Positions 55,350 through 55,476 of a stretch of DNA of 55,476 bases are shown piece by piece. Under the pieces are notes generated by a model, which was not told where the DNA came from, did not search any database, and saw nothing but the letters and a program-made list of their open reading frames with translations. The DNA comes from Larkinella punicea (lineage in GTDB: Bacteria; Bacteroidota; Bacteroidia; Cytophagales; Spirosomataceae), in assembly GCF_003334855.1 (NCBI RefSeq), contig NZ_QOWE01000037.1, forward strand, positions 1 to 55,476, written 5' to 3'. Position numbers and translations under genes: made by a program. Positions within the stretch are counted from its first letter, which is position 1, and each line of letters begins with the position of its first letter.

Positions 55350-55476
55350 TGGATCAAGAGCAAAAGTTGTGGAGGGCGTAGGATTTTTTTAGGTTTGTGT
55401 TTTTGATCAAACCTGTATTGTTTTGGATCAAGAGCAAAAGTTGTGGAGGGCGTAGGATTTTTTTAGGTTTGTGTTT
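55350..55476. repeat. Direct repeat, 74-bp period, cut by window end
   Basis: The 53-nt segment starting TGGATCAAGAGCAAAAGTTG occurs at 55350-55402 and identically at 55424-55476. The 21-nt spacer contains TGATCAAACCTG, which can pair with the AGGTTTG of the repeat to form a hairpin. More copies may follow beyond the window. Confidence 0.9.

Noticed and set aside
55350-55476. Possible start of a CRISPR array
   Set aside because: A 53-nt repeat with a 21-nt spacer is outside known dimensions, and no cas gene is visible; called a tandem repeat until the next bases are read.

Overview
The window is chromosomal DNA from a member of the Bacteroidota, most likely order Cytophagales and close to the Spirosoma/Larkinella group. 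This placement is inferred from gene content and signals, not from a search. The evidence is: a SusC/SusD pair, a SusC-type and a second TonB-dependent receptor each with an N-terminal carboxypeptidase-regulatory-like domain, many SPII lipoproteins, several promoters of the Bacteroidota type (-7 TAnnTTTG, with TTG about 19-21 bp upstream), almost no Shine-Dalgarno sequences, an SdhCAB complex with a single five-helix cytochrome b, and a SecA of over 1100 residues without the usual C-terminal zinc motif. No phage, transposase, rRNA or CRISPR array is visible. One tRNA gene (Gln, TTG) lies near the right end.

Layout. 0.4-6.3 kb: an iron/siderophore-type locus resembling Bacteroides xusABC. A minus-strand operon (two small membrane proteins and a PepSY-TM protein) diverges from a TonB receptor and a DUF4374 lipoprotein. 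6.3-7.4 kb: aldo/keto reductase. 7.6-10.5 kb: a signalling operon of histidine kinase, CheY-like receiver, and receiver fused to a class III nucleotide cyclase. 10.7-17.1 kb: a TetR regulator with a recognisable promoter/operator, followed by a TolC-adaptor-RND efflux operon. 17.5-20.7 kb: Crp/Fnr regulator, DUF2141 protein, guaB (IMP dehydrogenase) with a strong terminator, and an orphan gene. 21.0-26.2 kb: secA, a Uma2-type nuclease-fold protein and a KAS III enzyme. 26.3-33.0 kb, minus strand: M1 peptidase, polytopic membrane protein, and a large FAD/Fe-S dehydrogenase whose stop overlaps the start of the membrane-protein gene. 33.5-48.7 kb, plus strand: SusC, SusD, two 1142-residue FG-GAP/UnbV lipoproteins, a vanadium-haloperoxidase-like lipoprotein with an intact vanadate-site pattern, and a two-gene ABC transporter. 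49-50 kb: TetR regulator and a GlsB/YeaQ-type membrane protein. 50.2-53.8 kb, minus strand: sdhCAB. 54.2-55.3 kb: fabD and tRNA-Gln. The window ends inside a 74-bp-period direct repeat.

Two things stand out. First, the 33.5-48.7 kb block joins a glycan-type importer pair to twin calcium-binding-type propeller lipoproteins, a haloperoxidase-fold enzyme and an ABC exporter-like pair, with no glycoside hydrolase; it looks like a functional unit of unknown substrate. Second, gene ends carry long, often perfect inverted repeats (29-33 bp arms) whose sequences are mostly unrelated to each other but share one architecture: arms built from two or three iterations of a short word. Two of them include the stop codon of the upstream gene. 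A purine/pyrimidine version lies in frame at the same position inside both FG-GAP paralogues. This class of element deserves a genome-wide look.

All functional assignments rest on reading motifs and context by eye. Domain boundaries are approximate.
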